A stretch of 64,000 nucleotides of DNA from Actinomadura luzonensis (GCF_022664455.2 NZ_JAKRKC020000001.1:4841001-4905000); one strand, 5' to 3'. Numbered from the stretch's first letter, positions 1-7,875 are shown. Made by a program: numbers and translations. Notes: generated from the sequence alone by a model not told the origin.

Positions 1-203
1 AGGCGCAGCACCGCGAGACCGGACTCCTTGAGCGTGCCGAGATCGCCGCCGGAGCCCTTGACCCACAGCAGCTCGACGTCCTCGCCGGTGACCGGGTCGG
101 GCGCGCTGCCCTTGGCGGAGGTGTTGCCGCCCGCGAAGTTGGTGTTGCGCGGGTCGGCGCCGAGCCGGTGCGAGCGTTCCAGCAGTTCGTTGACGATGTC
201 CAT
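1..203 (-). CDS. rhaEW: Bifunctional rhamnulose-1-phosphate aldolase / lactaldehyde dehydrogenase, N-terminal part (cut by window edge)
   Basis: Only the first 67 or so residues are visible; the gene runs off the left edge. They contain the class II aldolase motif NTNFAGGNTSAKG near residue 23, characteristic of the aldolase half of RhaEW-type enzymes, which cleave rhamnulose-1-phosphate into dihydroxyacetone phosphate and lactaldehyde and oxidise or reduce the latter through a fused short-chain dehydrogenase. The ATG at 203-201 lies 5 bases after the rhaI stop, so it is co-transcribed with rhaI and rhaM. The dehydrogenase half cannot be seen; the bifunctional assignment is inferred from the N-terminal sequence and context. 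A single-domain aldolase is the alternative. Confidence 0.85.
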   Translation of the reverse strand, partial: MDIVNELLERSHRLGADPRNTNFAGGNTSAKGSAPDPVTGEDVELLWVKGSGGDLGTLKESGLAVLR

Positions 204-208
204 CGTGT

Positions 209-1360
209 TCAGGCCCCCCAGCCGGCCTGCTCGCCGCCGACGCGCTCGGCGGCGATCTTCTCGAAGTATCCGGACGTGGCGTAGGCGGCCATCGGGTCGG
301 GCGCGAGGCCCATCTCCGCGCGCAGCTCGGCGAGCAGCGGCCGCACGTCGGTGTTGTAGGCGTCCATGAGGACGGCGTTGGCGCCGAGCACGTCGCCCGC
401 GGCCTGCGCGGCGCTCAGCGCGGCGCGGTCCACGAGCAGGGCCTTGGCGGTGGCCTCCTGAACGTTCATGACCGAGCGGATCTGGCCCGGGATCTTGGGC
501 TCGATGTTGTGGCACTGGTCGAGCATGAACGCGACCTCGTCGGTCAGGCCGCCGCCCCCGATGACCTCGTACATGATGCGGAAGAGCTGGAACGGGTCGG
601 CGGCGCCGACCATGAGGTCGTCGTCGGCGTAGAAGCGGGAGTTGAAGTCGAACCCGCCGAGCTTGCCCTCGCGCAGCAGGAAGGCGACGATGAACTCGAT
701 GTTGGTGCCCGGCGCGTGGTGCCCGGTGTCCACCACGACCTGCGCCTTCGGGCCGAGCTTGACGCAGTGCGCGTAGGCGGTGCCCCAGTCGGGCACGTCG
801 GTGGCGTAGAAGGCGGGCTCGAACAGCTTGTACTCCAGCAGGAAGCGCTGGCCCTCGCCGAGGCGGGCGTAGACCTCGGCCAGCGACTCGGCCAGGCGGT
901 CCTGGCGGGCGCGGAGGTCGTCCTGGCCGGGGTAGTTGATGCCGTCGGAGAACCACAGCTTGAGCGTGTCGCTGCCGGTGGCGTCCATGATGTCGACGCA
1001 CTCGAGCAGGTGGTCGGTGGCCTTGCGGCGCACCCGGGGGTCCGGGTTGGTGACGCTGCCGAGCTTGTAGTCGTCGTCCTGGAAGACGTTGGAGTTGATG
1101 GCGCCGATGGCGACGCCCAGCTCGCGGGCGTGGCGCGCCAGGTCGGCGTAGTCGTCGACCTTGTCCCACGGGATGTGCAGGGCGACCGTCGGGGCGATGC
1201 CGGTGTAGGCGTGCACCTGCGCGGCGTCGGCCAGCTTCTCGTACGGATCGCGCGGCACGCCCTGCTGGGCGAAGACCTTGAAGCGCGTGCCGCTGTTGCC
1301 GTACGCCCAGGACGGCGTCTCGATGCGCTGCGCGCGCAGCGCGGCCTTGATGTCAGTCAT
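209..1360 (-). CDS. rhaI: L-rhamnose isomerase
   Basis: A 383-residue enzyme converting L-rhamnose to L-rhamnulose in the cytoplasm, the first step of phosphorylative rhamnose catabolism. It belongs to the shorter, xylose-isomerase-like rhamnose isomerases found in actinobacteria and rhizobia. Likely metal-binding segments are [22 protein letters not shown] and [12 protein letters not shown]. The length fits the family. The ATG at 1360 lies 10 bases after the rhaM stop, and rhaEW follows 5 bases after its own stop, giving a rhaM-rhaI-rhaEW operon. It should be controlled by the LacI-type repressor encoded at 4053 through the operator-like site in front of rhaM. Confidence 0.93.
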   Translation of the reverse strand: MTDIKAALRAQRIETPSWAYGNSGTRFKVFAQQGVPRDPYEKLADAAQVHAYTGIAPTVALHIPWDKVDDYADLARHARELGVAIGAINSNVFQDDDYKLGSVTNPDPRVRRKATDHLLECVDIMDATGSDTLKLWFSDGINYPGQDDLRARQDRLAESLAEVYARLGEGQRFLLEYKLFEPAFYATDVPDWGTAYAHCVKLGPKAQVVVDTGHHAPGTNIEFIVAFLLREGKLGGFDFNSRFYADDDLMVGAADPFQLFRIMYEVIGGGGLTDEVAFMLDQCHNIEPKIPGQIRSVMNVQEATAKALLVDRAALSAAQAAGDVLGANAVLMDAYNTDVRPLLAELRAEMGLAPDPMAAYATSGYFEKIAAERVGGEQAGWGA

Positions 1361-1370
1361 AGCTCCCCGA

Positions 1371-1688
1371 TCAATCCAGGTGGAACACTTCGGTCAGCGG
1401 CGTCATGCCCTCGTCGGGACGGCCGTCGAGGTCCTCGAAGAACGGCGCCATCTCGGCCTGCCAGCGGGCGTTGACGTCGGTCCCGGCCATCGCCTTCCTG
1501 GCCGCCTCGAAGTCGTCGGTCTCCAGGTAGCCGACGAGCAGGCCGTCGTCGCGCAGGAAGAGCGAGTAGTTGTGCCAGCCGGTGCGTGACAGCGCCTCTC
1601 GCATCTCCGGCCAGACGTCCCGGTGGCGTTCGCGGTACTCCGCCAGCCGGTCAGGCCGGACTTTCAGCAGGAAGCAGACCCGTTGCAC
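1371..1688 (-). CDS. rhaM: L-rhamnose mutarotase
   Basis: A small enzyme of 105 residues that interconverts the alpha and beta anomers of L-rhamnose, feeding rhamnose isomerase. It starts [15 protein letters not shown] and contains [19 protein letters not shown], typical of the RhaM family (about 104 residues in Escherichia coli). I chose the GTG at 1688-1686 because an AAGGGGG ribosome-binding site sits 5 bases upstream. An in-frame GTG at 1694 and a TTG at 1703 would give slightly longer proteins but would overlap that site or the operator. It is first in the rhaM-rhaI-rhaEW operon. Confidence 0.92.
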   Translation of the reverse strand: MQRVCFLLKVRPDRLAEYRERHRDVWPEMREALSRTGWHNYSLFLRDDGLLVGYLETDDFEAARKAMAGTDVNARWQAEMAPFFEDLDGRPDEGMTPLTEVFHLD

Positions 1689-1701
1689 TGGCACCCCCTT
1701 C

Positions 1702-1714
1702 AAAACGTTTTAAT
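1702..1714. promoter_or_regulatory. LacI-family operator-like site, rhaM promoter (site 1)
   Basis: AAAACGTTTTAAT, with a perfectly palindromic AAAACGTTTT core around the central CG typical of LacI-family operators. It lies 13 bases before the chosen rhaM GTG, next to the ribosome-binding site, where a bound repressor would block initiation or elongation. The same 13-mer recurs four more times in the rhamnose region and I did not notice it elsewhere in the window. Confidence 0.7.
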
Positions 1715-1801
1715 CCTTCGTGCAGGAAACTATGATTCCTGGTGCTCGCTGTCAATGCGATCCCCGCCCCCGATCCGGCCCGGTGATCGCCCGGCGGCGG
1801 T

Positions 1802-1814
1802 GAACCGTTTTAAT
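1802..1814. promoter_or_regulatory. LacI-family operator-like site overlapping the galactosidase stop codon (site 2)
   Basis: GAACCGTTTTAAT, differing from site 1 mainly by C for A before the central CG. It overlaps the stop codon of the GH42 gene and lies exactly 100 bp upstream of site 1 relative to rhaM. Two sites at this spacing could allow repressor looping. The function is inferred from the repeat only. Confidence 0.5.
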
Positions 1815-3741
1815 CCTCGCGCAGGATGAGCACGTCGCCCGCCGCCACCGTCGCCCGGACGCCGCCCGCCGTGGTGACGACCGCGTCCGCGCCGGTGTGG
1901 TTGACGGCGAACAGGAACGAGCGGCCGCCCGGGTGCGCCCGGCGGACCACCTCCACCCCGGGCGGGGCCTCGGCGGCCGGGCGCACGCCGGCCTCGGCGC
2001 AGACCGCCGCGAGGACGCGGGCCAGGCCGGCGTCGTCGAGGCGGGTGGTCAGGTAGTGGGCCGCGCCCGCGCCGTGCTCGTTGCGGGTCCAGGCGGGCCC
2101 GCCCGTCGCGTACGCGTCCAGCACCTCGGCCCCGGCGGCGTGCGCCAGTTCGCTCCACACGGTGCCGCGCCCGCCCGACTCCAGCGCGATCGGCCGCTCC
2201 AGCGGGAAGAACTCCTCCACCCGCACGCCCAGCAGGTCGCGCCAGGCGCCGGGGTAGCCGCCGAGGCGGACCCGGTCGTGCTCGTCCACGATCCCGCTGT
2301 ACGGCCCCACCAGCGTCACCCCGCCCCGGCGGGTGAACTCCGCCAGCCCGGCCGCCCCCGCATCGCTCACCAGGTACACCATGGGGACCAGCACCAGCCG
2401 GTAGCCGCTCAGGTCGCCCTCCGGGTGGGCCAGGTCGCAGGTGACGCCGGCCCGCCACAGGGCGGCGTGCCAGCGCTTGGCCTCCTCGACCGGGTCCAGC
2501 TCGGCGCTCGGCTGGGCGGGGTGGTCCTGCGCCCAGACGCTGGCGTGGTCGAGCAGGATCGCGACGTCGGCGCGCACCCGGCTGCCGGCCACCTCGCCGA
2601 GCCCGGCCAGCTCCGCGCCGAGGGCCGTGACCTCGCGGAAGATCTTGGTGTCCGGGCCGGCGTGCGGCAGCATCGCCGAGTGCCACTTCTCCGCGCCGGC
2701 CCGGGACTGGCGCCACTGGAAGAACATGATGCCGTCCGCGCCCCTCGCCAGGTGCTGCAGGGAGTTGCGGCGCAGCTCGCCGGGCGCCTTGGCGAGGTTG
2801 CGCGGCTGCCAGTTGACGGCGCTGGTGGAGTGCTCCATCAGCAGCCAGGGCCGGCCGCCGTTCAGCGAGCGGGCGTAGTCGGCGGCGAAGGCCAGGTCGA
2901 TGTGCGGCTCCTGGCGGGCGCCGACGAGGTAGTGGTCGGTGGAGACCACGTCCAGCTCGGCGGCGAAGGCCCAGCAGTCCATGTCCCAGTGGGCGCCGGC
3001 CATGAGGTTGGTGGTGACGGGCACGCCGGGGGCGACGGACCTGAGCAGGTCGCGCTCGGCGGTGTAGAGCTCGACCAGGGCGTCGGAGCTGAAGCGGCGG
3101 AAGTCGAGCTGCTGGCCCGGGTTGGTGAAGCTGGGGGTGGCCCGGGGCGGCAGGATCTCCTCCCAGTCGCCGTACCGCTGGGACCAGAAGGCGGTGCCCC
3201 AGGCGTCGTTCAGCTCGTCGAGCGAGCCGTGACGGAGGCGCAGCCAGGCGCGGAAGGCCGCCGCCGAGGCGTCGCACCAGCAGCGGGCGTTGTGGCAGCC
3301 GTACTCGTTGTGCACGTGCCACAGGGCGAGCGCCGGGTGCTCGGCGTAGCGGGTGGCGACCCGCTCGGCGATGCGCAGCGCGCGGTCGCGGTAGATCGGG
3401 GAGCTGGGGCAGAACGCCTGCCTGCTGCCGTGGTGCAGGCGGCGGCCGTCGGCGTCCACGGGCAGCGCCTCGGGGTAGGCGGCGGCGAACCACGGGGGCG
3501 GCGAGGCGGTGGGGGTGGCCAGGTTGGCGCGGATGCCGGCGGCGGCCAGCAGGTCGAGCGCGCGGTCGAGCCAGCCGAACTCGTAGACCCCCTCGGCGGG
3601 CTCCAGCGCGGACCAGGAGAAGATCCCGACGCTGACCCGGTTGACGCCGGCCTCGCGCATGAGCGCGACGTCCTGCCGCCACGTCTCCTCGGGCCACTGC
3701 TCGGGGTTCCAGTCGCCGCCGTAGGCGATGACATCCGGCAT
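1810..3741 (-). CDS. GH42 beta-galactosidase
   Basis: A 643-residue glycoside hydrolase family 42 enzyme releasing terminal beta-D-galactose. The TIM barrel starts at YGGDWNPEQWP (residue 7). The acid/base is Glu146 in WHVHNEYGCHN, and the nucleophile is Glu303 in LLMEHSTSAVNW. Cys111, Cys149, Cys154 and Cys156 match the structural zinc site known in this family. A trimerisation domain and small C-terminal beta domain follow. There is no signal peptide, so it acts in the cytoplasm on imported oligosaccharides. It lies between rhaM and the lacI-type gene and carries its own operator-like site, so it probably belongs to the rhamnose regulon, perhaps for galactose-substituted rhamnose polymers such as rhamnogalacturonan. 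The true substrate is unknown. Confidence 0.92.
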   Translation of the reverse strand: MPDVIAYGGDWNPEQWPEETWRQDVALMREAGVNRVSVGIFSWSALEPAEGVYEFGWLDRALDLLAAAGIRANLATPTASPPPWFAAAYPEALPVDADGRRLHHGSRQAFCPSSPIYRDRALRIAERVATRYAEHPALALWHVHNEYGCHNARCWCDASAAAFRAWLRLRHGSLDELNDAWGTAFWSQRYGDWEEILPPRATPSFTNPGQQLDFRRFSSDALVELYTAERDLLRSVAPGVPVTTNLMAGAHWDMDCWAFAAELDVVSTDHYLVGARQEPHIDLAFAADYARSLNGGRPWLLMEHSTSAVNWQPRNLAKAPGELRRNSLQHLARGADGIMFFQWRQSRAGAEKWHSAMLPHAGPDTKIFREVTALGAELAGLGEVAGSRVRADVAILLDHASVWAQDHPAQPSAELDPVEEAKRWHAALWRAGVTCDLAHPEGDLSGYRLVLVPMVYLVSDAGAAGLAEFTRRGGVTLVGPYSGIVDEHDRVRLGGYPGAWRDLLGVRVEEFFPLERPIALESGGRGTVWSELAHAAGAEVLDAYATGGPAWTRNEHGAGAAHYLTTRLDDAGLARVLAAVCAEAGVRPAAEAPPGVEVVRRAHPGGRSFLFAVNHTGADAVVTTAGGVRATVAAGDVLILRED

Positions 3742-3776
3742 GTGCCTGCCTTTCCTTCCGTCCTTGGTCTCGGGGG

Positions 3777-3789
3777 ATTAAAACGTTCC
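3777..3789. promoter_or_regulatory. LacI-family operator-like site, galactosidase promoter (site 3)
   Basis: On the minus strand it reads GGAACGTTTTAAT, matching the shared element. It lies 35 bases upstream of the GH42 start codon in a position to repress that gene. Confidence 0.6.
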
Positions 3790-3952
3790 TGGACGGCATG
3801 GCACAAGACTCCGAGCCGCCCGTGAACGCATCACCGCAGGCCGAAGCGCGGGAAAAGGGATCAAGCCAGTGACCTGTCACGGAGCCGGGCGGGCCTGGAA
3901 CGGCCGCCGCGAGCAATAACGATTCAATGCCCGGCGGGCCCGGCCGGCGAGT

Positions 3953-3965
3953 AGAACGTTTTACC
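3953..3965. promoter_or_regulatory. LacI-family operator-like site, divergent region (site 4)
   Basis: AGAACGTTTTACC keeps the AACGTTTTA core. It lies about 90 bases before the repressor start codon and 79 bp from site 5. Confidence 0.5.
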
Positions 3966-4031
3966 TCCGACGTCGGAAGATCAGGCCCGGAGCTGGCCGG
4001 AGGCGGGGCGCTGACTGGCGTCCCCTGCGTT

Positions 4032-4044
4032 AGTACGTTTTAAT
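4032..4044. promoter_or_regulatory. LacI-family operator-like site at the repressor gene start (site 5)
   Basis: AGTACGTTTTAAT ends 8 bases before the ATG of the LacI-type gene, replacing the usual ribosome-binding region. The placement suggests autorepression. Confidence 0.6.
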
Positions 4045-4052
4045 TGGGCTCC

Positions 4053-5054
4053 ATGGCCATGGTCAGCATCAAGGACGTCGCCGCGCACGCCGGCGTCTCC
4101 CCCGGCACGGTCTCCAACGTACTGAACCGCCCCGGCAAAGTCGCCCCCGCCACCCGGGAGCGCGTCGAGGCGGCCATCAGCGAGCTGGGGTTCGTCCGGC
4201 ACGGCTCGGCCTCGACCCTGCGCGCCGGCCACAGCAGGACGATCGGGCTCAGCGTGATCGACATCGGCAACCCGTTCTTCACCGAGGTCGCCGCCGGCGT
4301 CGAGGACGTCGCCAGCGAGCTGGGCTACGCCGTGATCCTCGGCAACTCGGCGGGCTCGCCCGACAAGGAGGACCGCAACCTGCGGGTGCTCTCCGAGCAC
4401 CGGGTGCGCGGCGTGCTCATCACCCCCTCCGGCGAGGACCCGGCCCGGCTGGACCGGCTGCGCGAGCACGGCATCAGCGTGGTGCTCGTCGACCATCCCG
4501 CGCACCGGCCCGACCAGTGCGCGGTGGCCGTGGACGACGTGGCGGGCGGCCGGGCCGCCGTGGCGCACCTGCTGGCCGGGGGCGCGCGCGAGATCGCCTG
4601 CATCACCGGCCCGCTGACCATCCGCCAGTGCGTGGAGCGCCGCGAGGGCGCCAAGGAGGCGCTGCGCGGCGCCGGGCTCGACCCGGCCGGGCTGCGCGTG
4701 GTGGAGGCGGTCACGATGACCGCCCGCGCGGGCGAGAAGGCCGCCGCCGAGCTGCTGGCCGGGCCGCTGCCCGAGGCCGTCTTCTGCGCCAACGACCTGC
4801 TCGCGCTCGGCGTGCTGCGGGCGCTGCTGCGGGCCGGCGTGCGGGTGCCCGAGGACGTCGCGCTGATCGGCTACGACGACATCGACTTCGCCGCCGCCTC
4901 GACGGTGTCGCTGAGCTCGATGCGGCAGCCGACGTACCAGCTCGGGCGCATCGCCACCGAGCTGCTCCTGGACGAGTGCGACAACCCCGACACGCACGCC
5001 CATCAGCACATCATGTTCCAGCCGGAGCTGGTCGCGAGGGAGTCGACGCAATGA
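4053..5054 (+). CDS. LacI-family transcriptional regulator of rhamnose catabolism
   Basis: A 333-residue repressor. The N-terminal LacI helix-turn-helix is SIKDVAAHAGVSPGTVSNVL, and the hinge and periplasmic-binding-protein-like effector domain fill the rest. The ATG at 4053 or the one at 4059 is the likely start; neither has a strong ribosome-binding site, and an operator-like site lies immediately upstream, so expression may be low and autorepressed. The stop overlaps the rhaB start (ATGA), which couples the two translationally. Five copies of a candidate operator surround it. The effector is inferred to be L-rhamnose or rhamnulose from context. It does not resemble the AraC-type RhaS/RhaR activators of Escherichia coli. 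Confidence 0.9.
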   Translation: MAMVSIKDVAAHAGVSPGTVSNVLNRPGKVAPATRERVEAAISELGFVRHGSASTLRAGHSRTIGLSVIDIGNPFFTEVAAGVEDVASELGYAVILGNSAGSPDKEDRNLRVLSEHRVRGVLITPSGEDPARLDRLREHGISVVLVDHPAHRPDQCAVAVDDVAGGRAAVAHLLAGGAREIACITGPLTIRQCVERREGAKEALRGAGLDPAGLRVVEAVTMTARAGEKAAAELLAGPLPEAVFCANDLLALGVLRALLRAGVRVPEDVALIGYDDIDFAAASTVSLSSMRQPTYQLGRIATELLLDECDNPDTHAHQHIMFQPELVARESTQ

Positions 5055-6463
5055 CCCGCCGTTTCGCCGCCGTGGACCTCGGGGCCTCCAGCGGCCGGGT
5101 GATGCTGGCCGACCTGTCGGACGGCATCACGCTGACCGAGGCCCGCCGCTTCCCCAACGGCCCGGTCCGGGTGGCCGGCCGCCTGCACTGGGACATCCTC
5201 GGCCTGTACCGGGAGATCCTGGCCGGACTGCGCGAGGCCGGGCCGGTCGCCTCCGTCGGCGTCGACTCCTGGGCGGTCGACTACGGGCTGCTCGACGAGC
5301 GCGGCACGCTGCTCGGCAACCCCGTGCACTACCGCGACGAGCGCACGGCGGGCGTGGCCGAGCGGGTGGCCGCGCGGCTCGGCGCGGAGACCCTGTACGA
5401 GACCAACGGCCTGCAGGTGCTGCCGTTCAACACCGTCTACCAGCTCCTCGCCGACCGGCTCGACGGCGCGGCCACCATGCTGCTCATCCCCGACCTGCTC
5501 GGCTACTGGCTGACCGGCGAGATCGGCGCGGAGGTCACCAACGCCTCCACCACGGGCCTGCTCGACGTGCGCACCAGGACGTGGGCGGCGCCGCTGATCG
5601 AGCGGCTGGGCCTGCCCGCGCGGCTGTTCCCGCCGCTGCGGCAGCCGGGCGAGGCGATCGGCGCGCTGCGCCCCGACGTGGCGGCCGAGCTCGGCTGGTC
5701 GGCCCCGGTGCGGGCGGTGGGCTCGCACGACACGGCCTCGGCCGTGGCCGCCGTGCCCGCGAGCGGCCCCGCCTTCGCCTACGTCTCGTGCGGCACCTGG
5801 TCGCTCGCCGGGGTGGAGCTGCCGGAGCCGGTGCTGACGCCCGAGAGCCGGGCCGCGAACTTCACCAACGAGGCCGGCGTCGACGGCACCGTCCGCTACC
5901 TGCGCAACGTCATGGGCCTGTGGCTGCTGCAGGAGTGCCTGCGCGGCTGGCCCGGCGCCGACCTCGGCGACCTGCTGAAGGCCGCGGCCGGCGAGCGGCC
6001 GTTCGCCGCCGTGGTCAACCCGGACGAGCCGGTGTTCCTGCCGCCGGGCGACATGCCGGCCAGGATCGCCGCCGAGTGCCGCCGCACCGGCCAGGCCCCG
6101 CCGGAGGGCGAGGCCGGCTACGTGCGGTGCGTGCTGGAGAGCCTGGCGCTCGGCCACCGGCGGGCGGTGCGGCAGGCGATGGAGCTGTCGGGGCACGAGG
6201 TCGAGGTCGTCCACCTGGTGGGCGGCGGCTCGCGCAACGAGCTGCTGTGCCAGTGGACCGCCGACGCCTGCGGGCTGCCGGTGGTGGCCGGCCCGGCGGA
6301 GGCCACCACGTTCGGCAACGTGCTGGTGCAGGCGCGCGCGGCCGGGCTGGTGTCCGGGCCGGCCGAGATGCGGGCGCTGGTGGCCGCGGCCGAGCCGCTG
6401 CGCCGCTACGAGCCCGCGGGCGACCCCCGCGCCTGGGACGAGGCCGCCGCCCGGGTGTTCTGA
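5051..6463 (+). CDS. rhaB: Rhamnulokinase
   Basis: A 470-residue FGGY-family carbohydrate kinase phosphorylating L-rhamnulose to rhamnulose-1-phosphate with ATP. The N-terminal phosphate-binding motif is AVDLGASSGRV (residues 7-17). Further RhaB-like segments are SVGVDSWAVDYGLL, NPVHYRDERT and, in the C-terminal domain, HLVGGGSRNELLCQWTAD. Its ATG overlaps the repressor stop by 4 bases. Together with rhaM, rhaI and rhaEW on the other side it completes the pathway from L-rhamnose to dihydroxyacetone phosphate and lactaldehyde. No dedicated rhamnose transporter is visible in the window. Confidence 0.94.
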   Translation: MTRRFAAVDLGASSGRVMLADLSDGITLTEARRFPNGPVRVAGRLHWDILGLYREILAGLREAGPVASVGVDSWAVDYGLLDERGTLLGNPVHYRDERTAGVAERVAARLGAETLYETNGLQVLPFNTVYQLLADRLDGAATMLLIPDLLGYWLTGEIGAEVTNASTTGLLDVRTRTWAAPLIERLGLPARLFPPLRQPGEAIGALRPDVAAELGWSAPVRAVGSHDTASAVAAVPASGPAFAYVSCGTWSLAGVELPEPVLTPESRAANFTNEAGVDGTVRYLRNVMGLWLLQECLRGWPGADLGDLLKAAAGERPFAAVVNPDEPVFLPPGDMPARIAAECRRTGQAPPEGEAGYVRCVLESLALGHRRAVRQAMELSGHEVEVVHLVGGGSRNELLCQWTADACGLPVVAGPAEATTFGNVLVQARAAGLVSGPAEMRALVAAAEPLRRYEPAGDPRAWDEAAARVF

Positions 6464-6503
6464 CCTGGTTTCCGGCTCAGGAGGCCCGGGCAGGAGTCGA
6501 GGG

Positions 6504-6523
6504 CGGAGCCATCGGGGGCTCCG
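6504..6523. terminator. Possible weak terminator hairpin after rhaB
   Basis: Arms CGGAGCC and GGCTCCG are separated by 6 bases, about 40 bases after the rhaB stop. There is no T-run, so the call is weak. Confidence 0.3.
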
Positions 6524-6544
6524 GCGAGCGGAGCGTGATCGGGC

Positions 6545-6658
6545 ATGAGCAAGAAGGTCGTCGAGTACCTGCCGTTCCTCGGCATCGTGCTGGCCGTGTG
6601 CACGGCGTCGTGGCTGGCGGGGCGCACCCTTCAGCCGCCGGTCAAGGTCCGGCGCTAG
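6545..6658 (+). CDS. Small predicted membrane protein (37 residues)
   Basis: ATG at 6545 to TAG at 6656 encodes MSKKVVEYLPFLGIVLAVCT followed by a short tail ending in basic KVRR. The profile is a positive N-terminus, one hydrophobic helix of about 16-18 residues and a basic C-terminus, as in small single-pass proteins. A GGAGCG sequence 8 bases upstream could act as a weak ribosome-binding site. The NUDIX-like gene starts 24 bases later. I do not recognise a family. It could be a chance reading frame; homologues at the same place would decide. Confidence 0.45.
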   Translation: MSKKVVEYLPFLGIVLAVCTASWLAGRTLQPPVKVRR

Positions 6659-6682
6659 GAGCCGAGGCCGTACGATCAAGCA

Positions 6683-7219
6683 ATGACCGAAAAGACCGAA
6701 ACGACGCCCGCCTGGCTGTCACCGGAAGAGCTGGAGTCGGTACGCGGCCGGATGCCGATCCTCTACGTCGACGCCGTCCCGGTGCGGGTGAACGAGAGCG
6801 GCGTGGTCACCCACGTCGGCCTGCTGCTGCGCATCGCGTCGGACGGGACGGTCAGCAGGGCGCTCGTCTCGGGGCGGGTGCTGCACCACGAGCGGGTGCG
6901 CGACGCGCTGCTGCGCCACCTGGAGAAGGACCTCGGGCCGGTGGCGCTGCCGCAGATCCCGGTCTCGCCGCAGCCGTTCACCGTGGCCGAGTACTTCCCG
7001 ACGCCGGGGGTCACGCCCTACCACGACCCTCGGCAGCACGCCGTGTCGCTGGCCTACATCGTGCCGGTCGCGGGCGACTGCCGGCCCCGTCAGGACGCCC
7101 TCGACCTGGTGTGGTTCACGCCCGAGGAGGCGGCCTCGGCGGCGGTGCAGCAGGAGATGACCGGCGGCCAGGGAGTGCTGCTCAAGCAGGCCCTCGCGCA
7201 CGTCGGCCGGCTCGGCTGA
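6683..7219 (+). CDS. NUDIX hydrolase family protein (DUF4916-like)
   Basis: A 178-residue cytoplasmic protein resembling the actinobacterial DUF4916 branch of the NUDIX superfamily. It starts with WLSPEELESVRGRMPILYVD, then has a central beta-rich region (PVRVNESGVVTHVGLLLR) and HAVSLAYIVPV near the C-terminus. The canonical NUDIX box GX5EX7REUXEEXGU is not recognisable: the corresponding region VLHHERVRDALLRHLEKDLG lacks the glutamate pair, so hydrolase activity is doubtful. The family's role is not established. It is convergent with the amidase gene that follows. Confidence 0.75.
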   Translation: MTEKTETTPAWLSPEELESVRGRMPILYVDAVPVRVNESGVVTHVGLLLRIASDGTVSRALVSGRVLHHERVRDALLRHLEKDLGPVALPQIPVSPQPFTVAEYFPTPGVTPYHDPRQHAVSLAYIVPVAGDCRPRQDALDLVWFTPEEAASAAVQQEMTGGQGVLLKQALAHVGRLG

Positions 7220-7253
7220 GGGGCGTCGCGGCCGGGCGGTGCCGGGCGCCGGC

Positions 7254-7772
7254 TCACGGGCGGGCGGCGCCCTCGCGCACCCAGCGGTAGAGCGGGTCGC
7301 CGGGGCAGGAGGTCTCGTAGCCGTCGCGGTGGCCCTTGACCTCGTCGCCGGCGTCGCCGTGCTCGCGGAGGTATTCGATGGCGTCGACCAGCGCGTTGAG
7401 CAGGTCGTCGTTGGGCTCGGTGAAGCCGGAGTCGCCGAGCAGCGCGAGCACCGCGTAGTGCTCGGAGTTGAGGCCGGCGCCGTTGGCGGCGGGCAGGTGG
7501 TGCGGCCCCCGGCCGACGAACAGGTGGCGGTGGGGGCAGCACACCATGTTGTAGCCGATGTCGATGTAGCGCTCGCCCCGCCCGCCCGCCATGTGCATGC
7601 GCTGGATGTCGCGTACGAGGTCGAGGCAGCGGTCGTGGTTCCCCGGCTCGGGCAGGTCGGCGGGCACCTTGCCGCCCGTGTAGTGGATCTTCACGCCTCT
7701 GGTGGAGGACAGGCGGGTGTAGGCCGCGGTGGGCTTCTTCGCGTGCCACTCCCCCCGGGTGATGAGCTCCAT
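7254..7772 (-). CDS. PGRP-type N-acetylmuramoyl-L-alanine amidase
   Basis: A 172-residue single-domain protein of the amidase_2/PGRP fold, which cleaves the bond between N-acetylmuramic acid and L-alanine in peptidoglycan using a zinc ion. Likely zinc ligands are the His in VKIHYTGG (near residue 30), the His in VKGHRDGYETSCPGDPLY and the Cys in its TSCPGD. The ATG at 7772 follows a strong CAGGAGGGAACCC ribosome-binding region. There is no signal peptide, so it is either cytoplasmic or exported in another way, as with phage-derived endolysins. A muropeptide recycling operon lies 3 kb away, but no direct link is visible. Confidence 0.85.
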   Translation of the reverse strand: MELITRGEWHAKKPTAAYTRLSSTRGVKIHYTGGKVPADLPEPGNHDRCLDLVRDIQRMHMAGGRGERYIDIGYNMVCCPHRHLFVGRGPHHLPAANGAGLNSEHYAVLALLGDSGFTEPNDDLLNALVDAIEYLREHGDAGDEVKGHRDGYETSCPGDPLYRWVREGAARP

Positions 7773-7875
7773 GGGTTCCCTCCTGGTCTGCTGTCGTCAA
7801 CCCGTACAGTGTCAACTTTCCGTAGTTGACCTGTCACAACCTGTCACTATGGTGACGTACAGCTAACGCGGCGGG
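7773..7875. promoter_or_regulatory. Amidase upstream region with inverted repeats
   Basis: Two inverted repeats lie between the amidase and the sulfatase: GTCAAC-N8-GTTGAC at 7811-7830 and GTCAC-N4-GTGAC at 7843-7856, with two direct CCTGTCAC copies between and around them. The density of TGTCA-type words suggests a regulator-binding region in front of the amidase gene. No regulator can be named. Confidence 0.35.

Larger units (their letters stand above)
3742..4052. other. Divergent regulatory region between galactosidase and repressor
   Basis: About 310 bases without a gene separate the divergent galactosidase and LacI-type genes. The region holds three operator-like sites (3777-3789, 3953-3965, 4032-4044), so both promoters probably lie here. 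I see no convincing sigma-70 hexamers and no small gene. Confidence 0.6.

Noticed and set aside
1897-3825. Long plus-strand open frame opposite the GH42 gene
   Set aside because: It is a shadow produced by GC-rich third positions. Its translation is low-complexity Gly/Ala/Val/Arg/His without motifs, while the minus strand has a complete GH42 enzyme.
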